NCBI GenBank assembly: GCA_002440265.1
Contig: DJSG01000057.1
Location: forward strand, 1,988-14,444
DNA: 12,457 nt
Source of the DNA: Bacteroidales bacterium UBA6340
Lineage (GTDB): Bacteria > Bacteroidota > Bacteroidia > Bacteroidales > Paludibacteraceae
Direction of reading: 5' to 3'
Shown here in pieces: positions 6,070 through 12,457 of this stretch; position 1 is the stretch's first letter; each line of letters starts with the position of its first letter. The translations under genes and the position numbers were made by a program. The notes beneath the pieces were generated by a model. It was not told the origin of the DNA. It made no database searches and saw only the letters and a program-made list of their open reading frames with translations.

Positions 6070-7128
6070 TCATTGGCGGGTGATGTGGCGGTATATTGAT
6101 ATAAGTTGGCGGGCTATACGGGCGTTGTCTAATCCGGAGTCCTTGATATGGTGCCGCCCCTGTGTCTTGCCTTTGTACGCAAGGGCTTTGGCTAATAGGT
6201 TGGCTATCTCCTGAGGATCACGAGTGTGCGCAAGGAAGCAACCGTCAAGGTCTGCTATGCGCTCGGCGACATCGCCCACGTCCACAGAAACAATAGGACA
6301 GCCGCACGCCATAGCCTCTTTGATGACCTGCGGACTGCCCTCGCGCTTGCTGGTGAGCAACAGGCAGTCAGCGGCGCACATCAGCAGATTAACCTCGGAG
6401 CGGGAGTAGCCACGCAATTCAACGAGGCTCCCCCCTCCCCCCTCAGAGAGGGGGACGTCTGCATTTAACACATCCATGGATTTTTGAGCAAGGGGTGCAT
6501 CTTTTACCGCATTGTCAAATGCTCCGGCAAAAAGGATAATGGAAGCGTCCTGTATATCGTGGAAAGCACAGGTTTTGCGTTCTTTCCCATTGCCTACGAT
6601 ACAGGGGAGGTTGATTTGTGACAACTGTCTGCGCGCTTCCTCGCGGGTGTGCAGTTGGTCGTCCGTGAGGTCCACACCACAAGGAATAAGTGAATAGTTC
6701 GTGATACGGCACGCCTTGGCGGCAATATCCACATTGCGCTTGGAGACAAAGATATTCCATGCAGACAGGCGCATCGCCAAACACGACAGGCGCAGCACTC
6801 GGGGGTCGTTGATGTCGCTGCCGTGATAGGTGGTAACGAGAGGGACTCCCCCCAGCCCCCTCTTCAAAGAGGTGGAAGCAAGGCATACCAGGCGGGCGAG
6901 CCCCGCCAACAAGCCACTGAGACCGTAGTGGGCATGGAGGAGGTCGGGGTGTACCTCCCGTATGGTACGGCATAGGCGCGGTATCTCCCGCAAATAGCCA
7001 CACAGCCCTTTCCTCTTAATGCCGAAACGCTCTACCTCAATACCCTCTTGCGCCAGAGCAGCCATCTGCTCCTCTATGAATGGGACAAAATGATTGCCTT
7101 TGTCCGATGCGACTATCAATATCTTCAT
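6070..7128 (-). CDS. GT-B family glycosyltransferase (GT4-like), with in-frame palindromic repeats
   Basis: A 352-residue glycosyltransferase of the GT-B fold, most like GT4 enzymes that add sugars to surface polysaccharide; donor and acceptor cannot be told. The N-terminal acceptor half begins MKILIVASD and contains LLHAHYGLSG (63-72) and TTYHGSDIN (99-107). The C-terminal donor half contains LFAGAFDN (199-206), GYSRSEVNLLM (240-250) and the EX7E motif with Glu263 and Glu271, followed by ACGCPIVSVDVGDV (274-287). Two C/G-rich palindromic repeats are translated as residues 85-95 and 225-235, both between conserved motifs, and look like later insertions. The start has GGAGAA just upstream. It follows the acetyltransferase by 151 bases and is probably co-transcribed with fcl. 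Whether the insertions leave it active is unknown. Confidence 0.88.
   Translation of the reverse strand: MKILIVASDKGNHFVPFIEEQMAALAQEGIEVERFGIKRKGLCGYLREIPRLCRTIREVHPDLLHAHYGLSGLLAGLARLVCLASTSLKRGLGGVPLVTTYHGSDINDPRVLRLSCLAMRLSAWNIFVSKRNVDIAAKACRITNYSLIPCGVDLTDDQLHTREEARRQLSQINLPCIVGNGKERKTCAFHDIQDASIILFAGAFDNAVKDAPLAQKSMDVLNADVPLSEGGGGSLVELRGYSRSEVNLLMCAADCLLLTSKREGSPQVIKEAMACGCPIVSVDVGDVAERIADLDGCFLAHTRDPQEIANLLAKALAYKGKTQGRHHIKDSGLDNARIARQLISIYRHITRQ
6426..6454. repeat. G/C-run palindromic repeat, copy 2, inside the glycosyltransferase gene
   Basis: On the plus strand CT is followed by six C, a T, six C, then TC. CCCCCTC (6438-6444) pairs perfectly with GAGGGGG (6448-6454) around AGA. It is closely similar to the copy at 6844-6875, and both are preceded by AACGAG. 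It is read in-frame as residues 225-235 (Ser-Glu-Gly-rich). Confidence 0.65.
6844..6875. repeat. G/C-run palindromic repeat, copy 1, inside the glycosyltransferase gene
   Basis: On the plus strand ACT is followed by six C, AG, five C and TCTT. CCTCT (6859-6863) pairs with AGAGG (6868-6872) around TCAA, extended by two further pairs beyond one mismatch. It is read as residues 85-95, in a different codon phase from the copy at 6426-6454. Similar C5-6/AG/C5 palindromes are, from general knowledge, dispersed repeats in some Bacteroidota genomes. Confidence 0.6.
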
Positions 7129-7129
7129 T

Positions 7130-7271
7130 TTCTCCGTTGTATTCCGTTAAGGGAGTTGTTCTCCATGAAACTCATTATCAGGCATTTTGTTCTCCGCTAA
7201 TGACCATTAAAAGACCATTAAACCATTATCGGGTCTTATTCTCCGTTAATTGCCGTTAATGTGTCGTTAAT
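7130..7271. repeat. Degenerate TTCTCC and CGTTAAT micro-repeats before the glycosyltransferase
   Basis: The 151-base spacer between the acetyltransferase stop and the glycosyltransferase start is filled with short repeats. TTCTCC begins at 7130, 7159, 7190 and 7239, in three cases followed by CGTT or CGCTAA. CGTTAAT ends at 7250, 7260 and 7271, a ten- to eleven-base period. CCATTAA occurs at 7204-7210 and 7215-7221. Read on the minus strand the unit is about TTAACGGAGAA, and the copy nearest the gene supplies its ribosome binding site. No -7 promoter consensus was seen. Confidence 0.6.
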
Positions 7272-7279
7272 ATGCCATG

Positions 7280-7808
7280 CTATTTTCTCATTCTGATGAC
7301 TTTCGCGGGGTTGCCACCGACGATGGCATAGTCGGGCACATCGCGGGTAACCACTGCTCCGGCACCGATGATACTATGCGCACCGATACGCTTGCAACCC
7401 GGCAGGACTATTACCCGCGCACCTATCCATACATCGCCGCATATTTCCAAGGGTGTGTTTGTCTCCGTTTCCGGCTCTGAACCAATCGGCGCGTCGGGGT
7501 TTGCGAAGGAGTGCGCCCCCCCCCTCAAAAAGCACATTCTCACCCATTAGCAACCTATCGTGGATAATTAGGGGACGGTTGTGAGAACAGAAGTCTTTGC
7601 CTATACCGATATGGTTGCCCACACGGAACAACCTGCCGTTGCCGAAATAAGCACCTTGTTCTACATTGACCGCCTCGCCGCACTCTGTAAACAAGTGCTT
7701 GGCACAACGATAGCGCAAGCGATACGCCATCTTACCCAAGACAGGTATCGTGGACTTGGGTAACTTACGGGCAAAGGCGTAATAGATTATCAGCCAAAGG
7801 GTTCTCAT
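7280..7808 (-). pseudogene. Hexapeptide-repeat acetyltransferase, frameshifted at a G9 run
   Basis: The region encodes a left-handed beta-helix (hexapeptide repeat) O-acetyltransferase in two frames. The N-terminal part (7808 to about 7524) has a basic/hydrophobic start and repeat-like stretches such as FGNGRLFRVGNHIGIG. The C-terminal part (to 7280) holds GDVWIGARVIVLPG, IIGAGAVVTRDVP and the closing VGGNPAKVIR typical of the family. Removing one G from the run at 7516-7524 joins them into a 175-residue protein of normal length (…LFEGGAHSFANPD…). As written, translation from the ATG leaves the family frame and stops at 7374, losing the catalytic core. The ATG overlaps the fcl stop (ATGA). 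Causes could be real decay, slipped-strand switching, or a sequencing error. Confidence 0.85.
7516..7524 (-). repeat. Homopolymer of nine G in the acetyltransferase gene
   Basis: Nine consecutive C on the plus strand (G on the coding strand) sit exactly where the acetyltransferase changes frame. Eight or eleven would restore one frame. Tracts of this length are prone both to slippage in the cell and to base-calling error. Confidence 0.9.
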
Positions 7809-8746
7809 CTCTCGGCACGGACGGGGTTGTGGAGGAAGTCTTCGTAGGCAAGGCGGATGCCGTCCTCAAGTTCGGTTTTGTACGTCCAGCCAAGGGCTGT
7901 GGCTTTGGAGACATCCAACAGTTTGCGGGGCGTGCCATTAGGGCGGGTGGTGTCCCATTCGATACGACCTTTGTAGCCGATGACCTTGGCTACGAGTTCG
8001 GTCAGTTGTTTGATAGTCAGTTCTTTGCCTGTGCCGGCATTGACGGTCTCGTTGCCCGAGTAGTGGTTCATCAGGAACACACAAAGGTTGGCGAGGTCGT
8101 CCACGTAGAGGAACTCACGCAGCGGGCTGCCGTCGCCCCAGCAGGTAACGCTCTCCGCCCCACTCTCTTTGGCTTCGTGGAAACGACGTATCAGTGCGGG
8201 CAACACGTGCGAGTGCTCGGGGTGGTAGTTGTCGTTGGGTCCGTAGAGGTTGGTCGGCATCACGGAGATATAATCCGTGCCGTACTGGCGATTGAGGAAC
8301 TCGCAGTATTTCAAGCCCGATATTTTGGCAAGCGCATACGCCTCGTTGGTCTTTTCTAATGCCCCCGTGAGCAGACAGTCCTCTTTCATCGGTTGGGGTG
8401 CCAAACGCGGATAGATACAACTGGAACCGAGGAACTCAAGTTTCTTGCAGCCGTTCTGCCATGCGGAGTGGATGACGTTCATCTCGAGGGTCATGTTGTC
8501 GTACATAAAGTCGGCGAGTGCGTTCTGGTTGGCAACGATACCGCCCACCTTTGCGGCTGCGAGAAAGACGTATTCGGGTTTCTCCTCGGCGAAGAATGTC
8601 TCAACCGCCTCCTGGCGACAGAGGTCCAACTCACGGTGCGTGCGTGTGATGATATTGGTGTAGCCCTGACGCTGCAACTCACGCACGATGGCACTGCCCA
8701 CCATTCCGCGGTGTCCTGCCACATAGATTTTGCTGTTCTTTTCCAT
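7805..8746 (-). CDS. fcl: GDP-L-fucose synthase (GDP-4-keto-6-deoxymannose epimerase/reductase)
   Basis: This enzyme converts GDP-4-keto-6-deoxy-D-mannose to GDP-L-fucose with NADPH, the last step of de novo GDP-fucose supply for surface glycans. The 313-residue product is a short-chain dehydrogenase of the extended type: nucleotide motif GHRGMVG at 11-17 (Gly11, Gly14, Gly17); LAAAKVGGI at 62-70; catalytic Ser108, Tyr137 and Lys141 (YALAK); and epimerisation residues Cys110 and His180, aligned one position after E. coli Fcl. VMPTNLYGPNDNYHPEHSHV (162-181) is characteristic. GAAGGAA lies upstream of the ATG. The partner gmd (GDP-mannose dehydratase) is not in this window. The stop overlaps the acetyltransferase start, so the two are coupled. 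Confidence 0.96.
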   Translation of the reverse strand: MEKNSKIYVAGHRGMVGSAIVRELQRQGYTNIITRTHRELDLCRQEAVETFFAEEKPEYVFLAAAKVGGIVANQNALADFMYDNMTLEMNVIHSAWQNGCKKLEFLGSSCIYPRLAPQPMKEDCLLTGALEKTNEAYALAKISGLKYCEFLNRQYGTDYISVMPTNLYGPNDNYHPEHSHVLPALIRRFHEAKESGAESVTCWGDGSPLREFLYVDDLANLCVFLMNHYSGNETVNAGTGKELTIKQLTELVAKVIGYKGRIEWDTTRPNGTPRKLLDVSKATALGWTYKTELEDGIRLAYEDFLHNPVRAER

Positions 8747-8811
8747 ATATTATGTTCCTTCACTAATTATTTCAACATTCCTGCTATATTCTTCATACTT
8801 ATAGTTTGGGG

Positions 8812-9636
8812 TTATTTATACTTATCCATTGGAAACTCCTCGGTGAGTTTGCGGAATTGAGCCATTTGCTCTGGAGTTGTATAAATTAAGCCATGACCAA
8901 CTTCACGAAACCATTTGCGCAACGCTACCTCTTCCGACAGGGTATTCATCTTGGGATAGCGATTCGTTGTAACAATAAATTGCTTAAAACGTGCTAAACA
9001 TTCTTCAAATGGCAGTTGCAAAGATTGCACCTCATTGCCATACATATCCAAATCCACTTTCTTAGGGATAATAATAAAGTTACCATCCATAGAGAGATTA
9101 TATGCTTGTCGAAGAATATCTACAAATTTGGAAACTACTACACTCCTTTGCGGAGTACTTGGTGGTATCAGAGTATTAATGTCAATACGTTGTTCTTCCT
9201 TGTAATTCCAATAGGCGATACGTCCTATCCTATCAGTTAGTTCGCGCCAATCGATAGCATCCTGTATTTCCCAATTTATATCTATCGATTTACCTTGTCG
9301 AATGAAATGAAGTCCTGCGGCTGTTGGTGCAATCAGTTTAATTTCAATTAGTCCTTTCAATACTTGCTGCCCTTTGTCCGTAACTTTCAAGAAACAAGAA
9401 TTATTATAGTCAATCACAAATACTTCCTGCTGAAGCATCTGAATCAAGAAATAATACCATTGCCGTCTTGAAAATGCTTTACCGGCACCAAATGTTTTGA
9501 TTTTGTCAATCCCTTTTTGTTTTAAGATTTTGGTCTCTCTTCCACATAGCACATCATTGAGAGAGAACAAGTCTAATTGTTCCTGAGTTCGCATAATAGC
9601 AGATAAAGCCATTTGTGTCAATTGAGTACCAGTCAT
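8812..9636 (-). CDS. RQC-domain-like protein without a RecQ motor
   Basis: A 274-residue protein of unknown function. Residues about 5-96 resemble the RQC winged-helix domain of RecQ: LNDVLCG (26-32), IKTFGAGK (46-53), a conserved Trp60, and a strand/wing segment ending in KVTDKGQQVLKG (84-95). In RecQ this domain binds duplex DNA at the fork and helps strand separation. There is no Walker A, no helicase motif and no zinc-binding cysteine set. Residues 97-274 are predicted soluble and mixed; I do not recognise them. The start codon lies one base after the stop of the upstream helicase, so both are almost certainly translated from one message and probably act together. Composition is AT-rich like the helicase. 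Confidence 0.8.
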   Translation of the reverse strand: MTGTQLTQMALSAIMRTQEQLDLFSLNDVLCGRETKILKQKGIDKIKTFGAGKAFSRRQWYYFLIQMLQQEVFVIDYNNSCFLKVTDKGQQVLKGLIEIKLIAPTAAGLHFIRQGKSIDINWEIQDAIDWRELTDRIGRIAYWNYKEEQRIDINTLIPPSTPQRSVVVSKFVDILRQAYNLSMDGNFIIIPKKVDLDMYGNEVQSLQLPFEECLARFKQFIVTTNRYPKMNTLSEEVALRKWFREVGHGLIYTTPEQMAQFRKLTEEFPMDKYK

Positions 9637-9637
9637 A

Positions 9638-12436
9638 TTACAATGATGATTTTAGTTTCTTTTTATAGTCCATATAGGATATTGTACGATTGCAACCATA
9701 TCCATTGGAGTTATAGTTGGTACAACCTAAAAATATGCCATTCTTCCCTTTCTTTACAATCAAATACCCGTCTCTGCACGCATCGCATTTGCAAATAGAC
9801 ATCTCGTTACCTTTGAGGTCGTTGGTCATAAAATCGCAAATCTCGGGTTCGTTAGTACATATCCACAGGCGCAATCCGTATGCCTTTTTGTAGCGCAGTT
9901 GCAACGGATAGCCACATATGGGGCATACTTTCCGTTCCGCATTCTGTGTCCTGTCCGCATCTATCTCTCCGCGAACCACGATATTGGGATAATCGCGTAT
10001 CAGTTCCAGTATAAAGTCCGATGGACGCTGTTGCGGGGTAACGAGATACACTCGGTTTTTGGTACGCGTCAGAGCCACATAGAACAACCGACGTTCTTCC
10101 GCAAACTCAATATCCCTGTCTGTTTTTACCACGTAACGCAGTACGGGATCATCTTCTATCTTGGACGGGAAACCATAAGCATTGTCGATATTGTTGAAGA
10201 GGATGACATTGTCATATCCCAATCCTTTGGCACGGTGTACCGTCATAAAATCGAAATAGTAGGCATTGTATTTCTTCGACCATACATTGCCTGTCTTCTC
10301 GTCATAGACAAAATCTGCCGATTTCCCTAAGTTGTAAGCATCAAAATTATACCGTCCGAGCAGCAGAATGGACGATTTCGGATTAACCGCTAAAATCTCG
10401 TCCATAATATTTTGTACGGTTTCGCCGATTAGGAAAAACTTGCCGCCCTTCCCCTCATATTTCTCCCTGTCCACATCTTCCGTGTAGGTCTGTATGATAA
10501 TCGGGTCTTTTATATGCTTCGGTGACACCAATGATTTCCGTATCTGGCTGCTGTTTTTCTGTACAAAACCGCCTGCTATATCTATAAGTTCCTGCGCATT
10601 GCGATAGGTCTTGGTTATTCGCAGTTCCAACCCATAGCCGAAAGTCTCTTTGAATTTGGTAAAAAGGGTTATATCCGAACCTGCATACGCATATATCGAC
10701 TGCCAGTCGTCGCCCACCGCAATGATTTTGGCGTTGCACATCCGGCTTAATTCTTTGGTCAGGTTAAACCGCTGGCGTGATATATCTTGATATTCATCCA
10801 CTATGATGTAGCGGAAATCCAACTTCGTGCCTTTCAGTTCTTCCTCGCGTAAGATACGTGCGGAATCGTTAATCATATCCTCAAAATCAATGGCATGTTT
10901 CTCTTTCAGACGCTTGGCGTATTCGTAGTAACATTGTTCGCAGATAGCCAGAAACAACTTGGAACGCTCATTGGTTGTTGTATTTTCAAAACGGAAGAAA
11001 TCATCGATAGTCAGTCCGTTGGTCTTGAAATTCTGGATAAATGTGCATACCAACTTTACCAAACGCGAGATGTACTTGTTTTCTTCAGTGCTGACAATTT
11101 TCTCAAATACTTCGCGGGACGGACGCGGAGTGAGTTTAAACCCGTGTCGGAGCAGTTCCTCGCGCAAATGTTCTAATAGCGGGCGTCCGTCGTTGTACGA
11201 AGAAAAAGTATAGATGAGATTGGTTTGATGTTTGCGATGCAGTAGTATCTTGTCGTTGATTTCGCTTTTATAGCGGTTTAGTTGTTCCTCTGTATAGCGT
11301 GTGTTTTGTCCGTTTTGCGAGATGCCGAAATGCTCTATATATGCCACTTTGTCTCCTTGTGTAATCGTAAAATCCGGTGTGTAAGGTTTGTGCGAACGGA
11401 GGATATTGAACGGATAGGGCTTTTCATAGACGTAGTCTATATTGTTGAGGTACAGGAAATTGGCAATCTGTACTTCTTGATTGGAACGCAAGGTCTCGTG
11501 TACGATGCTGATATGTTTCCTGCCACGTTGGTCTATTACCTTTTCTGTGTATTCGTTGATGTTGCCTTTGATGGTCGAGAAATCGGCTTTTGAGATATAA
11601 TTGAAGAATGTGTTGAGGTCATCTCCCTCATAGGGTGCATCAAAATAACTTCCGAAGAACAAAATCAGTTTATCCACCAATTCCGGGTTTTCAAGAATGT
11701 TGCCTTTGAGATAATTGTTGATTACGTGGTACATAAATCCCGCATCGACCACAGTTCTGCGTTCCTCGTCTTGACGCTTAAGTATGGCATAACCGGTTTT
11801 ATGAAAGGTGGTTACTGGGCACGGAATACCAAGCGACTTGTTAATTTTATCCCGTAATTCACCTACTGCCTTGTTGGTAAACGAGATAACCAATATCTGT
11901 TCGGGTTTGATTCGTTTCTTTTCCACCAGATAGCGCACTTTGGCAGCCACAGTGGTGGTTTTTCCTGCCCCCGCACCGGCAATCACAAGCATATAATCCT
12001 CGTCGGAAAGCACTACTTTCCGCTGTTCTTCGTCCAATTTGACGTTTGGATCTACTACATCCAATATAGAATCCAAATAGGTTTTGTCTTGGCGCAAATG
12101 CCGCTCTATAAACCGTTCATTGTGTGTGGCAAACAATTGGGAATCGGGTTCTGCTATTTGGCTGTATTGATTGAGAAATTGCGTTATCCGTGCTTGTTCT
12201 ACGTGGTTGGTCTCGCAATAGGCATTGAGCATGCCGGTGGACACAAGTTGCGAAAATGTAATGTAAAGGTCTTTGTATCCGTCTCGTAGCCACGTATAAT
12301 CTTTTCGTGCTACATACTTGTCTGCACTCAATAGCGACCGTATCATCACCTCGAACTCTTTCATTTTTTGGAGTTCGGGGGTGAGCACCATATCCTTCTT
12401 GTTGAACCGAGATAATATGTTTGCAAAAAAAGACAT
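9638..12436 (-). CDS. UvrD/helicase IV-like SF1 DNA helicase with nuclease-like insert and twin zinc ribbons
   Basis: A 932-residue superfamily 1A 3'-5' DNA helicase. Motor motifs are complete: Q motif LDEEQ (134-138), Walker A AGAGAGKT (153-160), motif Ia VISFTNKA (183-190), DEYQD (547-551), motif III VGDDWQSIYAYAGSD (574-588), KTYRN (609-613), motif V TVHRAKGLGYDNV (732-744) and motif VI EERRLFYVALTRTK (780-793). Between Ia and II, residues 320-372 resemble the PD-(D/E)XK-like insert of E. coli helicase IV (Glu321, YVYEKPYPF, PDF with Asp355, YIEHFG with Glu368). The N-terminal 130 residues are helical and unassigned. Two topoisomerase I-type zinc ribbons end the protein: Cys838/841/860/867 and Cys884/887/905/915. 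A role in DNA repair or recombination is likely; the substrate is unknown. The start is 21 bases from the window edge, so its promoter is not visible. Confidence 0.92.
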   Translation of the reverse strand: MSFFANILSRFNKKDMVLTPELQKMKEFEVMIRSLLSADKYVARKDYTWLRDGYKDLYITFSQLVSTGMLNAYCETNHVEQARITQFLNQYSQIAEPDSQLFATHNERFIERHLRQDKTYLDSILDVVDPNVKLDEEQRKVVLSDEDYMLVIAGAGAGKTTTVAAKVRYLVEKKRIKPEQILVISFTNKAVGELRDKINKSLGIPCPVTTFHKTGYAILKRQDEERRTVVDAGFMYHVINNYLKGNILENPELVDKLILFFGSYFDAPYEGDDLNTFFNYISKADFSTIKGNINEYTEKVIDQRGRKHISIVHETLRSNQEVQIANFLYLNNIDYVYEKPYPFNILRSHKPYTPDFTITQGDKVAYIEHFGISQNGQNTRYTEEQLNRYKSEINDKILLHRKHQTNLIYTFSSYNDGRPLLEHLREELLRHGFKLTPRPSREVFEKIVSTEENKYISRLVKLVCTFIQNFKTNGLTIDDFFRFENTTTNERSKLFLAICEQCYYEYAKRLKEKHAIDFEDMINDSARILREEELKGTKLDFRYIIVDEYQDISRQRFNLTKELSRMCNAKIIAVGDDWQSIYAYAGSDITLFTKFKETFGYGLELRITKTYRNAQELIDIAGGFVQKNSSQIRKSLVSPKHIKDPIIIQTYTEDVDREKYEGKGGKFFLIGETVQNIMDEILAVNPKSSILLLGRYNFDAYNLGKSADFVYDEKTGNVWSKKYNAYYFDFMTVHRAKGLGYDNVILFNNIDNAYGFPSKIEDDPVLRYVVKTDRDIEFAEERRLFYVALTRTKNRVYLVTPQQRPSDFILELIRDYPNIVVRGEIDADRTQNAERKVCPICGYPLQLRYKKAYGLRLWICTNEPEICDFMTNDLKGNEMSICKCDACRDGYLIVKKGKNGIFLGCTNYNSNGYGCNRTISYMDYKKKLKSSL

Positions 12437-12457
12437 TGTGGAGCATATCGGACTCGA

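Noticed and set aside
7147..7185. Twelve-codon minus-strand frame with GGAGAA before its ATG, a possible leader peptide of the glycosyltransferase
   Set aside because: The ribosome-site-like motif is simply one copy of the local repeat, the peptide has no regulatory codon pattern, and no attenuator hairpin follows.
7510..7535. The G9 run as a third, decayed copy of the palindromic repeat found in the glycosyltransferase gene
   Set aside because: Only the G run and a TTTGAG-like flank are shared; there is no second C/G run and no hairpin, and deleting one base gives a normal family sequence without extra residues.
8747..8811. Promoter in the spacer before fcl
   Set aside because: No TAnnTTTG motif is present on the minus strand; only a ribosome-site-like GAAGGAA is seen, so fcl may be read from upstream or from a promoter I cannot recognise.

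Overview
The window looks like a chromosomal segment of a Bacteroidales-type organism (Bacteroidota). Three things point there: the gene order rseC-rnfBCDGEA, a promoter in front of it with the Bacteroidota -7 motif TAnnTTTG, and the style of the surface-glycan genes. The genus cannot be named from the sequence alone. Every convincing gene is on the minus strand, so the text below follows transcription from high to low coordinates.

12436-8812: two tightly coupled DNA-metabolism genes. The first is a 932-residue UvrD/helicase IV-like enzyme with an embedded PD-(D/E)XK-like segment and two C-terminal topoisomerase-type zinc ribbons. One base after it comes a 274-residue protein whose N-terminal third looks like the RQC winged-helix domain of RecQ, without any RecQ motor. 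This part is visibly more AT-rich than the rest.

8746-6070: three glycan genes. They are GDP-L-fucose synthase (fcl), a hexapeptide-repeat acetyltransferase broken by one base at a run of nine G, and a GT-B/GT4 glycosyltransferase. The glycosyltransferase carries two related C/G-rich palindromic repeats read through inside its coding sequence. Together these genes suggest synthesis and decoration of a fucose-containing surface polysaccharide.

5966-203: an rseC-like gene and a complete rnfBCDGEA set. These encode the six-subunit membrane complex that couples electron flow between ferredoxin and NAD+ to ion transport. Iron-sulfur, covalent FMN and membrane [2Fe-2S] ligand residues are all present. 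Spacing is tight or overlapping (rnfB/rnfC share ATGA, rnfG/rnfE overlap by 8 bases), and one good promoter precedes rseC.

202-1: no convincing gene. This end contains several stem-loops in a row and no stop triplet in any minus frame for 130 bases. It may be part of a structured RNA cut off by the window edge.

Three spacers hold their own short tandem or dispersed repeats: a heptamer array between rnfC and rnfD, an 11-mer array between rseC and rnfB, and TTCTCC/CGTTAA repeats before the glycosyltransferase. No gene-free stretch exceeds about 205 bases. No tRNA, rRNA, CRISPR array, insertion sequence or integrase was seen.
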